Positions 52,154-62,615 of a stretch of DNA of 64,000 nt are shown here, piece by piece; the first letter of the stretch is position 1, and every line of letters starts with the position of its first letter. The position numbers and the translations under genes are program-made. Source of the DNA: Sanderia malayensis (lineage: Eukaryota; Cnidaria; Scyphozoa; Semaeostomeae; Pelagiidae). A model generated the notes under the pieces. The model was given only the letters and a program-made list of their open reading frames with translations. It was not told the origin of the DNA and did no database searches. The stretch covers positions 1 to 64,000 of the forward strand of contig RQOL01000780.1 of assembly GCA_013076295.1 (NCBI GenBank), read 5' to 3'.

Positions 52154-54742
52154 CTAGGCTTTAATGAAGGAAAGTCCTAGTTTATCCAGCATACCAGCAA
52201 AACGCTTTGAAGTCAATGGCTTCGTTAGAACATCTGCGTACATGTCATTTGTGCTACAATACTTTAGTTCAATGTTTCCATTTGCAACTGCTTCTCTTGT
52301 GAAATGATAACTCAAATCAATATGTTTTACTTTCGAATGAAATACAGGGTTTCGTGCGATAGCGAGAGTAGCTTGATTGTCTTCATTTATGCATATAGCA
52401 CCGTAATCAGAGTCATTGAACTCCGAAAATAATTGACGTAGGAATATTGCTTCCTTGGTTGCATGACTCAACGCGATGTATTCAGCTTGTGCAGTGGATG
52501 TGCTTGCACATTTTTGTTTTCCACTATACCAGCTGATAGCTCCACATCCCAGCATAAAAACATATCCAGAAACAGAATGTCGATCATCTATGTTACGAGC
52601 AAAATCAGCATCCGAGTAACCAATTACTTGTCTGTCAGTTTGGCAATACCATAGAGCGAAATTCTTAGTCCCTTTAAGGTAACGTAAAACTCGTTTTGCA
52701 GCATTCAAATGTGCTTGAGTAGGAGCTGCACTGTATTTTGCAACATTAGATACAGCGTATTGTATATCTGGTCTCGTTCCCAAAGCAGCATACAGTAAAC
52801 TGCCTACTAAGGATTGAAACATTGTTTTGTCTACTGGCTTAGAGAATCCATCATCCTTCTGAAGTACAACGTTTGGATCAGATGGCGTTGATACGGGCTT
52901 TGCTTCAGTAAGTCCATATTTATCAACAAGTTTTTCAATATAAGCATTTTGAGTAAGTCCGATACGCGATTCTTCTTGTATGCAGCCAATACCCAAAATA
53001 TAATGCAGAGGTCCCATGTCCTTCATGACAAAATGCTTCATTAACATCGATTTCAATTCATCCATTGTTTTAGAATTTTCTGTAATCAAAAGAAGATCGT
53101 CAATGTAGAGGCTTACAAATGTTAACGGATCATTCCTCTTAAAAACACAACAATCCGACTTTAATTGATGGAATCCAATTTGTTCCATTAAATCACAAAA
53201 TTTAATATTCCAACAACGAGGCAACTGTTTAAGTCCATACAAGGATCTTTCAAGGCGACAAACAAGGTGTTCCTTTCCGGGCACAATATATCCTGGGGGT
53301 TGCTCCATATAGACTTCTTCAGCTAGAGAACCATTCAAGAATGCTGTAGTAACATCCATTTGATGTATCATAAAATTATTTTGCACCGAATAAGCCAACA
53401 ATGCACGTAAAGTATCAAGTCGTACGACTGGAGCAAAAGTTTCATTAAAATCAATTCCTGGCTTTTGGGCGTATCTCTTTGCAACTAGACATGCCTTGTA
53501 CCTTTCGATAGGACCATTATTGTCAGTTTTGACTTTAAAAATCCAACGACATCCAACAGGTTTCCGTCCCTCTGGAAGTTCAACTAATTTCCAGGTATTC
53601 ATTTTATTAAGTGCTTCCATCTCTTCATCTACAGCTTGTTTCCAGTGCATAGCTTCAGGTGTTTCTAGTGCTTCCTCTATACTTTGTGGTTCACATATGC
53701 CATGAAAGAATAAACAATGTAGCATAGCACTAGAGTCAGCAATTAAATCAAGAAATTCAAGTTCTTTATCACCTGCCCAGTCTCCTAGGCATCTTGGTTT
53801 CCGACTTACACGTCCAGAACGAGTTGTAGTGACACTATCATCCCTTTTGTCTGCATCACTATTATTTATTTCAGCTTCAGGCACATCATCTTGGAAATCA
53901 GACTGCAAGTCAGGATCATGAACATCTGTTCCAATCTTTGTCACATCTGATGGCTCAGCATCTACAGGAGTTACAGTGATTTCATCTCCTTTAAAGTTCA
54001 CTTCTTTAAAAACAACATCACGACAAATAACAAGATGTTTGTTCTTCTCATCATACAAACGATAGCCTTTAGTGCCTTTCTGGTACCCTACAAACCGCAT
54101 TTGTTCCGATTTTGCTTCCATCTTCCTTCGATAAGGGTTAGGTTTCAGTGCAAAAGCAGTACATCCAAACACACGTAAATGCTTCACTGTAGGCTTCCTT
54201 CCATACCATCTTTCAAATGGTGATACTCCCACTGATGTTACTGGCAAACGATTTCGTACATAACATGCAGTAGATACAGACTCTGCCCAAAATTCTCTTG
54301 GCAATCCTGCATGCTCTAATTGGCTCAATGCCATCTCTTGAAGTGTTCGATTTAGGCGCTCGGACACTCCATTCTGCTGAGGGGTAAACGGTGCTGTTTT
54401 TTCATGTCTAATCCCTTTTGATTTAAGGTAGGCTTCAAATTGTACAGATGTGTACTCTCCTCCGTTGTCATTGCAAAGAGCTTTAATTCCTTTCCCCATG
54501 AAATTTGTAACCTCACCTTCATATTCTTCAAATTTCTGAAACACATCAGATATTCGTTGCAGCATATAAACATGACAGAATCGACTGTAATCATCAGTAA
54601 AAGTTAAAAAATACTTTGCTCCTCCAAGTGAGTCAACAGAAATTGGTCCACAAACATCACTGTGAACAAGTTGCAAAACTTCAATAGATTGAATTTCAGC
54701 TGAACCTTTAAAGGTTTTCGTGTTTGTTTTCCAAGAACACAA
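52154..54742 (-). CDS. Copia pol: integrase, reverse transcriptase, RNase H
   Basis: The 862-aa frame has integrase core LVHSDVCGPI, FTDDYSRFCHVYML, ALCNDNGGEYTS and TPQQNGVSERLNRTLQEMA, giving the D, D and E residues. RT follows with WKQAVDEEMEALNKMNTWKL, MDVTTAFLNGSLAEEVYMEQ, LERSLYGLKQ, and catalytic YIDDLLLI. The C-terminal RNase H has GYSDADFARNIDDRHSVSGY, AQAEYIALSHATKEAIFLRQ and KHIDLSYHFTREAV. It is open throughout. Its N-terminus overlaps the gag-protease frame in another phase, so expression as one polyprotein would need a frameshift repair at about 54,720. Confidence 0.93.
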   Translation of the reverse strand: MCSWKTNTKTFKGSAEIQSIEVLQLVHSDVCGPISVDSLGGAKYFLTFTDDYSRFCHVYMLQRISDVFQKFEEYEGEVTNFMGKGIKALCNDNGGEYTSVQFEAYLKSKGIRHEKTAPFTPQQNGVSERLNRTLQEMALSQLEHAGLPREFWAESVSTACYVRNRLPVTSVGVSPFERWYGRKPTVKHLRVFGCTAFALKPNPYRRKMEAKSEQMRFVGYQKGTKGYRLYDEKNKHLVICRDVVFKEVNFKGDEITVTPVDAEPSDVTKIGTDVHDPDLQSDFQDDVPEAEINNSDADKRDDSVTTTRSGRVSRKPRCLGDWAGDKELEFLDLIADSSAMLHCLFFHGICEPQSIEEALETPEAMHWKQAVDEEMEALNKMNTWKLVELPEGRKPVGCRWIFKVKTDNNGPIERYKACLVAKRYAQKPGIDFNETFAPVVRLDTLRALLAYSVQNNFMIHQMDVTTAFLNGSLAEEVYMEQPPGYIVPGKEHLVCRLERSLYGLKQLPRCWNIKFCDLMEQIGFHQLKSDCCVFKRNDPLTFVSLYIDDLLLITENSKTMDELKSMLMKHFVMKDMGPLHYILGIGCIQEESRIGLTQNAYIEKLVDKYGLTEAKPVSTPSDPNVVLQKDDGFSKPVDKTMFQSLVGSLLYAALGTRPDIQYAVSNVAKYSAAPTQAHLNAAKRVLRYLKGTKNFALWYCQTDRQVIGYSDADFARNIDDRHSVSGYVFMLGCGAISWYSGKQKCASTSTAQAEYIALSHATKEAIFLRQLFSEFNDSDYGAICINEDNQATLAIARNPVFHSKVKHIDLSYHFTREAVANGNIELKYCSTNDMYADVLTKPLTSKRFAGMLDKLGLSFIKA

Positions 54743-56163
54743 GCATCACAAAAAGGCATTTCACCAGCCAGATTTTCAACTCCATTAATAACGTTTTGAT
54801 TAACAGCTGTCTTAAGTCTTGTAATATTGACATGGCCTAATCGTTCATGCCAAAGCTTCAAAGTGTTCTGACCTTGCAAAACATTTACTTTTTCAGTAAT
54901 TTGATCAGTTTCACACTCCAGAAACCATATCTGATTCACCTGGTAACCCATCAATAATTCCTGATTGCTGCGAGTGATTTTACAGTGTTTACCTGCAAAT
55001 TCTACAGTACATCCCATTTTGGTTGCAGCAGTAACAGAAAAGAAATTATTTACCAGTTGTGGCACATATAATACATTTGAGAGAGTGAATTGTTTCCTTT
55101 TTCCATCACATACTCGGCTAACAATCACAGTACCAATTCCAAGAGCATCACAGACAGCACCATTTCCCAATAAAACTGTTTCAGGTACTTTAAACTGAAC
55201 ATATTTCTTGAAGAATTCCTTACGAGGTGACATATGTTTTGTTGCACCTGAATCAATTATCCAGACACTTTTGTCTTTTGCCTTTATCTCAGAACCAGAA
55301 GCAATTGTAAGAATAGTATCCTGAGGATCTTCATATGACATATTTTCATCAGTATTACTAGCTTCGTGTTCAGCTTTCTTTACACTATGTCTATAGGGGT
55401 TAGTTGGGCAATTTTTGTGAAAGTGTCCCATTTTTCCACAACCATAACATGAACCTGGAGGCCCATTAAAACATGCCTTTTGCCTTCCCATGAAACGCAC
55501 TCTACTACCGCCATTAGCAGCTAATACAGACGTAGCACTTGCTCCCACTGAGCCTATATCAGGATATAGTCGACGTTCTTCAGTTTTAAGAGCTTCCCTT
55601 AATTCACACATTGACACAGTACCTTTTGCAACAAAAGCCATACGCAGTCCATCATACGACTAAGGAAGACCTCTCAACAACAGAGCAACTTGAAAGTCAT
55701 TATCAACCGGGGCACCGAGGGCCGCTAGTCTCTCAGTAAGATCTTGCAATTCCTTAAAATAAGAGTCAATCGTAGATTTACTGTACATTTGCAAATCTAA
55801 CAACCGTGTTTGTAATTGTAGCTTGTTAGACAAAGTAGGCCGTTAAAAAGTTCCAACAAGTTCGTCCCACATCGCTTTCGGTGTATTTAAGCTCTGTTGA
55901 GCAATAACATGAAGCTGGCTATTTGACACCGTTTGTAGCAAAATCGATTTAACACGAGCGACACGTACATGATACTTTGAAATTAACTCAGCGTGTCCAT
56001 CAGCATTTTCATCATTTCCACCAGCAGGTAAAACAGGTTCCGTTTCTTCTCCAGTACACAATTTCCATAGTTCACGCGCCTGTAGATAGGCTGTTATCTG
56101 CAACTTCCATATAGGCCAGTTGGAATCAGTTAACTTTTCGATACTAGGCAATCGATCTTCCAT
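54604..56163 (-). pseudogene. Copia gag and protease
   Basis: Gag starts MEDRLPSIEKLTDSNWPIWK at 56,163, the usual Copia gag opening (UBN2-like). It is interrupted between about 55,640 and 55,860 by stops. The frame 54,604-55,641 holds the CCHC knuckle CYGCGKMGHFHKNC, protease active site VWIIDSGATKHMS and the pre-integrase motif LWHERLGHVNITRLK with CDACVLGKQTRKPL. It then leaves frame near 54,715, where the pol frame takes over. Only a few lesions separate the pieces, consistent with a young but inactivated copy. Confidence 0.88.
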
Positions 56164-56239
56164 CTCAACAAGACACTGCCACGAATCCTCACAATATCAT
56201 AACACACACCATCAGCACCATGACTGGGCCCATAACCAT

Positions 56240-56433
56240 TGTTAGATAGCAGAGTTGGACAACATTGAGGACACATTCGTAACAGAACATAACAAAACTT
56301 GAAGAATATATATAAGTCAACATAACATAACAGTAGTAGAACAGAATCGAATGATCAAAACAGAACGATAGTTCAAAGTTCATTGTTCGATAATCTTTCT
56401 GGACGGGGGTTCATTAAAGTCTCAATAACAACA
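56240..56433 (-). repeat. Copia 5' LTR
   Basis: 194 bp, ends CTCAATAACAACA on the + strand and is followed by GATTG. Confidence 0.93.
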
Positions 56434-56996
56434 GATTGCAGATTCGAGCTCGCTGTAGTCAGAAGCATATAGAATAATAATTTGGTCTTCTCACAGTGAT
56501 TCATAAGAAAGTTAGAAAATCAAAGTCATGGGCATTTTTCAAAATGTTTTTGTCAATGCTTTAACACCATTTAATTTTTTTCTTCTGTGTCATTACACAT
56601 GTCATGACTCAATAGCTATGGAAATACACACCTTTTGATGCTCTACATTTCTAAGTAATTCTTTTGAAACCACAGTCCTTTTGTTTAATTGTGAAATTTT
56701 AATTTGTATATTCCAAATTAAAAAAAAAAGAAATTTACGGCAAAAAGTTTTTAAATCTAAAGTTTTTTTGGCAAATGATATCCAAAATCTGATTGCAGAT
56801 TCAAATTCCTTGTCGTCACAAGCATATAGAATAATAATTTGGTCTCCTGTCATTGATAACAAAGTTAGAAAAACAAAGTCATGGCCTTTTTGCAAAAATG
56901 TCAACTAAAGGTGAGAATACTTTTTATTTTTTCTTTCCTCCTTTCCTAAACATATCATTTTGAACTGCCTATCAAAACATACACCATTTCCTGATC
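56434..56996. repeat. element copy 2, tandem-repeat block between insertions
   Basis: Paralogous to about 16,255-16,794 with no coding signal. The 340-bp unit structure continues. Confidence 0.7.
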
Positions 56997-56998
56997 TA

Positions 56999-58073
56999 CA
57001 CTGGGGTTCCAAAAGTATTGCAACGCCTGATGAAAAATGGCGTCTAGAAGTGGCCCTAGGCCTGAGCAAGAGAATTTACATAACAATATAAAACTACAAA
57101 ACGGGTTTCAATAGCGAATTTCTTTAGCATAAATATACTCAGAATTTCATAAATTTTTAAGTGAAAACATCATTTAAACTATATCATATTGTTTTATAAT
57201 AATATTTAAAAAAAAATTGCGAAGAGGTCCCTTAAAAAATGTTTGCGAAAATTTATCGAAGTGGAGTAATTAAAACGCCAATAATTATAATTTCTTTCAC
57301 TCAAAGCCACGCAATTTCCCTCTCACTTAAAAGAGAATGTTTTAAATTTTTGAAAAATGAAAAGATTTGTCATGTAACTGTCTTGACCTTTATAATTTTC
57401 AGCTTCAGTCTTTGTTTACCACTTGGAAAGCGCATGTTTTGTTTTTCAAATTTCAGAGTGGGTTTTAAAAAATAAAATTTTTGTTAACTTCAGAAAGTAT
57501 GAAGCCCTTAAAAATTACATCAAATTATAGTATTTGAAAGAAATTATAGGAATATCCATGTCGGATTTTTTGTTATTGCGCTTAACCTTCTCCTTTTTAC
57601 TCTGGAAAAAAAATTACGGAAAAATAGGTTTTGTCAAATTGCATTCCTAAAATGATAAACAAAGACTGAAACAGAAAATTATAAAGGTCAAGACAGTTAC
57701 ATGACAAATCTTTGCATTTTTCTAAATTTCACAACATTCTCTTTTAAATGAGAGGGAATTTGCGTGGCTTTGAGTGACAGAAATTATAGTTATTGGCGTT
57801 TTAATTACTCCACTTCGATAAATTTTTGTGAACATTTTTTAAAGGAACTCTTCGCAATTTTCTTTAAATATTATTGCGAAACAATATGATATAGTTTAAA
57901 TGATGTTTTCACTTAAAAATGTATGAAATTTGAGTATATTTATGCTAAATATATTCGCTATTGAAACCCGTTTGGTATTTTTATATTATTATTTAAATTT
58001 TCTCGCTCAGGCCTAGGGCCACTTCTAGACGCCATTTTTCATCAGGCGTTGCAATACTTTTGGAACCCCAGTG
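56999..58073. mobile_element. mariner-like foldback element
   Basis: It starts CACTGGGGTTCCAAAAGTAT and ends with the exact inverse ATACTTTTGGAACCCCAGTG, flanked by TA (56,997-56,998 and 58,074-58,075). Inverted arms of about 420 bp (to about 57,420 and from about 57,655) surround a loop of about 235 bp. The paralog at 16,789-16,800 reads CCAGATCTACATTTAT with no insert. There are no genes. TA target and termini suggest Tc1/mariner. RNA from it would fold into a long hairpin. Confidence 0.9.
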
Positions 58074-58075
58074 TA

Positions 58076-59350
58076 CATTTCTATGTACTTCATTTGAAAT
58101 TTCAGAGGTTTTTTTTATTTTTTAGCCTCCAATTTGTACATTCTAAATTTAAGAACAACAAATTTACTGACAGTTTTTTTTCAGTGTAACCTTTTTTTCA
58201 GCAGATAAGCAAAATCCGATCCCACATCTGCACTCACGGTTGTCAAATGCTTATGGGATGCAATTTTCATGCAATTATCTTGGCTAATAACATATATATG
58301 TGTGATAAAATTTAATAGAACATGAACAAAGTTTTTGCAACTCTGTCATTACAAATTTCTTGGGTCATATCTTCCCTCACAATAATGTAAAAATTATCAA
58401 ACTTCCCTCAAAGTTTCAATAAACAATAAACATTTCCATCAGCAAATCTCGTTCAATTGCTTTTGTAACTTTTTTGTTACCTGCAAATGTGTAAAATTGT
58501 GCTGACTTCAAAATTCTCCAAAATACATGCAGAATTCAATTTGAAGCAAAAATTATTCTTATCAACTTTGCTCTAAACCCGAAGCCCAACTTTATTTATT
58601 ATTTCCCACCTAAATTCGTCTAGTGAAGACCATTATATTGTCCAAGAACTGTGATCCCACTTACAATATTTCTCAATACAAACATAAAGTGTTTTCAGTA
58701 GAAACCGAAGGCTAACTTCAGCTTGCTGATTAGGCAATTTTACTTTTTCTTCCAGTATTCTGAAATTTGTCCTACTTTTTTTAATGCATATATTGTTCAA
58801 TTATATAATCACACTTGTGTCCCTCATACATATTTCTATATATCTATATAGGCCAGTCTTTTACATAAGTTACATAAGTTAATTTTTCTATTTCATACGA
58901 CCTATACTTAAAATGAATAAAAACAATATACTCCAAATTCACATACTATAAAGATTAACTACACATTCACTTACTGTCACTCTTAACCAAACTGATTCCT
59001 TATTCCTCTCCACAGTTCCATCAACATGTGCAAGGCTGGTTAGAACAAAATTCCACGACCTTCTATATATATCTTCGTCCATATTCCTCAATAAGATTAA
59101 TATTTCAGCGTTAACCACTTCGGAAATCCATTTCAGTTACATCATCACATATTGTTGTCTAATTTTTCTTTCTATTTGCCACATTTGTAACAAAATACAA
59201 TCGTCCACTGTCTATCATGCTAAACATATTAAATTGCTTTCTCTTTATTACATATATATTTATATACTCCCTACTTTAGCTACAAACAATCCCTTTAAAA
59301 ATTTTCACTTCACAAAATATATCAAATTCAATCTTCATAGACATAGCTCA
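58076..59350. repeat. AT-rich noncoding block, element copy 2
   Basis: Collinear with about 16,800-18,060, sharing GGCCAGTCTTTT, CTACACATTCACTTACTGTC and CTCCACAGTTCCATCAACAT. No coding signal. Confidence 0.75.
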
Positions 59351-59359
59351 CTGTTAGTA

Positions 59360-59885
59360 ATTTAAAAAATACCTCCAAGAAACCACTTTTGCACATCTTC
59401 TCAAAACAGTGGAATACAACAGATGCAACATCTTTTTGGAAATCCTGTCATGGCATATATTTACAACCTCCTGACAGATTATTGAAAAGATGTGAAACTT
59501 CAGGCTCTATTGTTGCTGAAGAGAGTACCTTTGATAATAAAGTTATTAGCAATCTGATTTTTTGGATCAAATACTTATCATGGAAAAAGTGTGAGCAATG
59601 TTATTCCATATCAACACAGAGACTTTTGCCAAACTATAGCCGCTACTTCAAGACCACCAAGAAGTTTCCTTGCCCATATGAACCTGACAGATATGAAGTT
59701 CCAAAGCCCCAAAATTTTCCAGAAGAGTTATCATGTTTGGATCACGATGACATTAAAACTCTCCGTCGCTTCCAAATTGATCTCAAACCAAAGGAGCAAA
59801 AAAGATTTGGCTACCGCATTTGCAATTGTTTATTTGCCATTAAAATATCCCCCTTATCGGTAAGAGATAAAATGACTGACTGATT
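59360..59885 (+). pseudogene. Rep/helicase element, copy 2: DUF6570-like region
   Basis: Open from 59,389: KQWNTTDATSFWKSCHGIYL, QCYSISTQRLLPNYSRYFKT, YEVPKPQNFPEELSCLDHDD, IKTLRRFQIDLKPKEQKRFG and YRICNCLFAIKISPLSVRDK. This is the best-preserved copy, uninterrupted where copy 1 has a stop. It ends in MTD then TGA. It directly precedes the Rep region, as in known Helitrons. Confidence 0.75.
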
Positions 59886-59889
59886 CAAA

Positions 59890-61338
59890 TTGCAAAAAGC
59901 GTTGTCTAACAGCATACAACTATTTAATTGCATCCAAAGAGTCTTCTTACCAAGAATATGTTGTTAAACGAGATACAATGATTTCTGAACAGAAGAGATA
60001 CCTATGAAATGCTTGGAAATTTTCCAATGGATTTGGGTGGAATGTGCATTGTGGCCCAATCTGGATCCAGTCAACGCAATGTGTGAATCATGGTACGACG
60101 GCAAGCAGGACAGATTCAGTAGCAAATATTCTTTCACAACCAAATGCTTAACCTCTATTGTAGAATACAGCTTGATTTTTCAGTTACTGCAATTTGTTTT
60201 CGACCGATGGTTTTTTAAAACAATAACTGGTGCCATCAATCAGGCAAAATTCTTTCATTGCATACTCTACTATGCCTTAAGCACGAAAGGCTTCTCACCA
60301 GGTTTTTGGCAACATCAACATAGATACCTGATTGATATTGTACGACAAAAGGGCTATCCAGCTTTTTTTATCACCTGTTCCCCATCTGAATGGACGTTTA
60401 CTTCACCCTACTGGCTTGATGATCTACGCTCATAATACAAGTTTCGTCAAACAGAAACTGCCTTCTTTGCAACATTGCACTTTATCCTCATCCTGGAACA
60501 AATTATTTGTGGATACCTCTGCAGAACATAACTTAACAAAATGAGAGGTGCAGCAGGCGTTGACACTTTCTTCTATCGCTTTGAGTTTCAGGACAGGGGA
60601 ACAGTTCATGTACATATGCTAGTTTGGTTGACCAACTTTAAAGCCATTAATTTCAAATCCATACGTGCAGATATCCCGCCTACTTCTGACCCCTTTTATG
60701 GATAAGTTATTAAACATCAAAAATTTAACAAATCTTCCAAATCCTTACTAGTCGAAGAGAAAGAAACTTATGTCAAGGATGATCATTCATCTCAAATTCT
60801 CCACATTGTACAACCTCCAGATGCATTTGCAATGAACCTGAGAGCCTATATGGACACACTCTTGCCATCTCTACGTTGCTCCATAGATGTCCAAACCAGT
60901 AATGGTAGAGGAATGTCACTGAAGTATGTCAGTTCCTATCTTTCAAAATGGAATGAGATATTCCATACCAACAGCCTATTTGCCACTGACGTCAATGCCT
61001 GGCAGGCTGCATTTCGATATCTTATTGATTTAAACTTATGTGAGGCAGAAATGTGGGCCCTCTTTTCAAACAACAACATAGCTTTTTGTTTTGGAGTCAC
61101 TGCGGACTTCTTACCTCCGAAACCTGATGAAACCTCAAATTCCAAAATGCTCCAACTGTACTACAGTAGACCTCGCAACCAAACAACATTACCTTCATTA
61201 ATTGGCTAAGAAAGCACCATGTCTCAAGTGAAAAACATTGTGGCCAAGAATGCCAGTACCTCTTTCCATTGGATACTGTTCGATATTCAACCCTCTATAC
61301 TTCTTTCAACTCACCCTCATGAACTATGATCAAAACAA
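59890..61338 (+). pseudogene. Rep/helicase element, copy 2: Helitron-like Rep
   Basis: The first block (60,004-60,435) has MCESWYDGKQDRFSSKYSF, TKCLTSIVEYS, FWQHQHRYLIDIVRQKGYPA and FFITCSPSEWTFTSPYWL, the Helitron-like N motif 1 region. The second has TFFYRFEFQDRGTVHVHMLV with the HVH motif. The third (60,832-61,209) has LRAYMDTLLPSLRCSIDVQT and SLKYVSSYLSKWNEIF with two tyrosines four apart, then LIDLNLCEAEMWALFSNNNI. Stops lie near 60,435, 60,540, 60,705 and 61,209. The helicase part is absent because the nonautonomous Helitron at 61,339 interrupts and the rest is lost or out of the window. Confidence 0.82.
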
Positions 61339-62615
61339 TCTAATATATATATTCTGCGGAGTCACGTGATGACGCACTTTCATTGCCAAAAACAATAGAT
61401 TCGACCCGAAACAATAGATCAAACACCCCAAAACAATGGGCTGAAACAGCGAACAAGGTATCCATAAAGGCTTTTCTCTGAGGCCCTTAATCTTCCCTAT
61501 TTTGAAGTGAGCTGTTCCTTGCCGGCTGAACCAGAAAGTTATCTATATGAGAGCTTACAGTTTCGACTAAAAGGTTAGGAAATTCTTTGTTAAAGTTCGC
61601 CTAATTGGCTATCATGAAGAAACGACGGTTTACGCTCGTGAAACTTCCAAATTCACGTTGCGAACTCCATTTTCGAGGAAAGTATTCGCTGTTCACGTGA
61701 CGCGCCTCGCCTCTTGCTGCAATTTGATTGGCTCTTTTCGGCGACCCACGTGCGTTGTCGGTCCTTCTTCATTATTCGCCCTTGGTTGCAGCAGCTACTT
61801 TTGGAGAAGACGCGTGTTTTGTTTTTCACACAAGAAAGAGCTCCTGTTAAAGTGTTTTACAAGCTGAATTATCTTTGTAAAGAGTTGCTATTTGTTTCTA
61901 ACACTTCTGGATAGTTACAGGAGACAATAGAAAACACAGGTGACAGCTTTGTTTTGTATTTCGAGTTTAAATAGTTGTAGTTTTCGTAGTAGGCGTTGCT
62001 TGGGCATGCTGGCAACGCTTAGGCCAGATGAAAACAAAGTCAAACTTATGAATTTTTCAGGCTCTATTTGCACGATTTTTCTCATTTGAGCTTTCCACAA
62101 GTGTTTGTATGTTTGTATAGTAAGTATCGTATGTTTGTATAGTAGGCATAGTAGGTATGGTATGTTTTTATGGTAGGTATAGTATGTTTGATAGTAGGTA
62201 TAGTAGGTATAGTATGTTTGTATAGTAGGTATAGTAGGTATATTATGTTTTTATAGTAGGTATAGTATGTATGTATGTATGTATGTATGTAGGTATGTAT
62301 GTATGTATGTATGTAGGTCTGTATGTATGTATGTATGTATGTAGGTATGTATAAAAACAGGCGAGCGCAGCGATCTAATCCATTGTAGGTGGGGCTGAAA
62401 GAGGCATCAGCGTTAGCGAATGCAGCGCACGAAGTGTGCCATGCACAGGCGAGCGTAGCGAGCTTACCCATTGTAGGTGGGGTTGAAAGAGGAATGAGCG
62501 GGAGGGAATGCAGCGCACGATGTGCGCACTATCAGTCTATGTTTCTTGATAATAGATAGACAGGCGAGCGCAGCGAGTTAATCCATTGTAGGTGGGTTCG
62601 AAAGTGGCAGGAGAG
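61339..62615 (+). mobile_element. nonautonomous Helitron, copy 3 (3' end missing)
   Basis: It starts TCTAATATATATATTCTGCG right after A, and shares GGAGTCACGTGATGACGCAC and CTTTTGGAGAAGACGCGTG with copy 1. It contains microsatellite at 62,100-62,345 and about two to three 114-bp modules (62,350-62,610). Homology fades after GGTGGGTTCGAAAGTGGCAG and no hairpin plus CTAG end is visible, so the right end is lost. Confidence 0.7.
62100..62350. repeat. GTATAGTAG / (GTAT)n microsatellite
   Basis: TATAGTAGGTATAGTATGTT-type units grade into pure (GTAT)n. Confidence 0.93.

Larger units (their letters stand above)
51950..56433 (-). mobile_element. Copia LTR retrotransposon, full length
   Basis: LTRs of 194 bp (51,950-52,143 and 56,240-56,433) start TG and end CA, with about six differences. 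The 5-bp duplication GATTG lies at 51,945-51,949 and 56,434-56,438, and the uninterrupted site AATCTGATTGCAGATTCG is at 16,253. On the - strand, downstream of the 5' LTR, is ATGGTTATGGGCCCAGT, complementary to the anticodon arm of initiator tRNA-Met: a half-tRNA primer site as in Drosophila copia. A purine tract AGTGGGAGAATT precedes the 3' LTR. The coding region carries gag, protease, integrase, RT and RNase H in Copia order, interrupted by a few frame changes. Confidence 0.95.
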
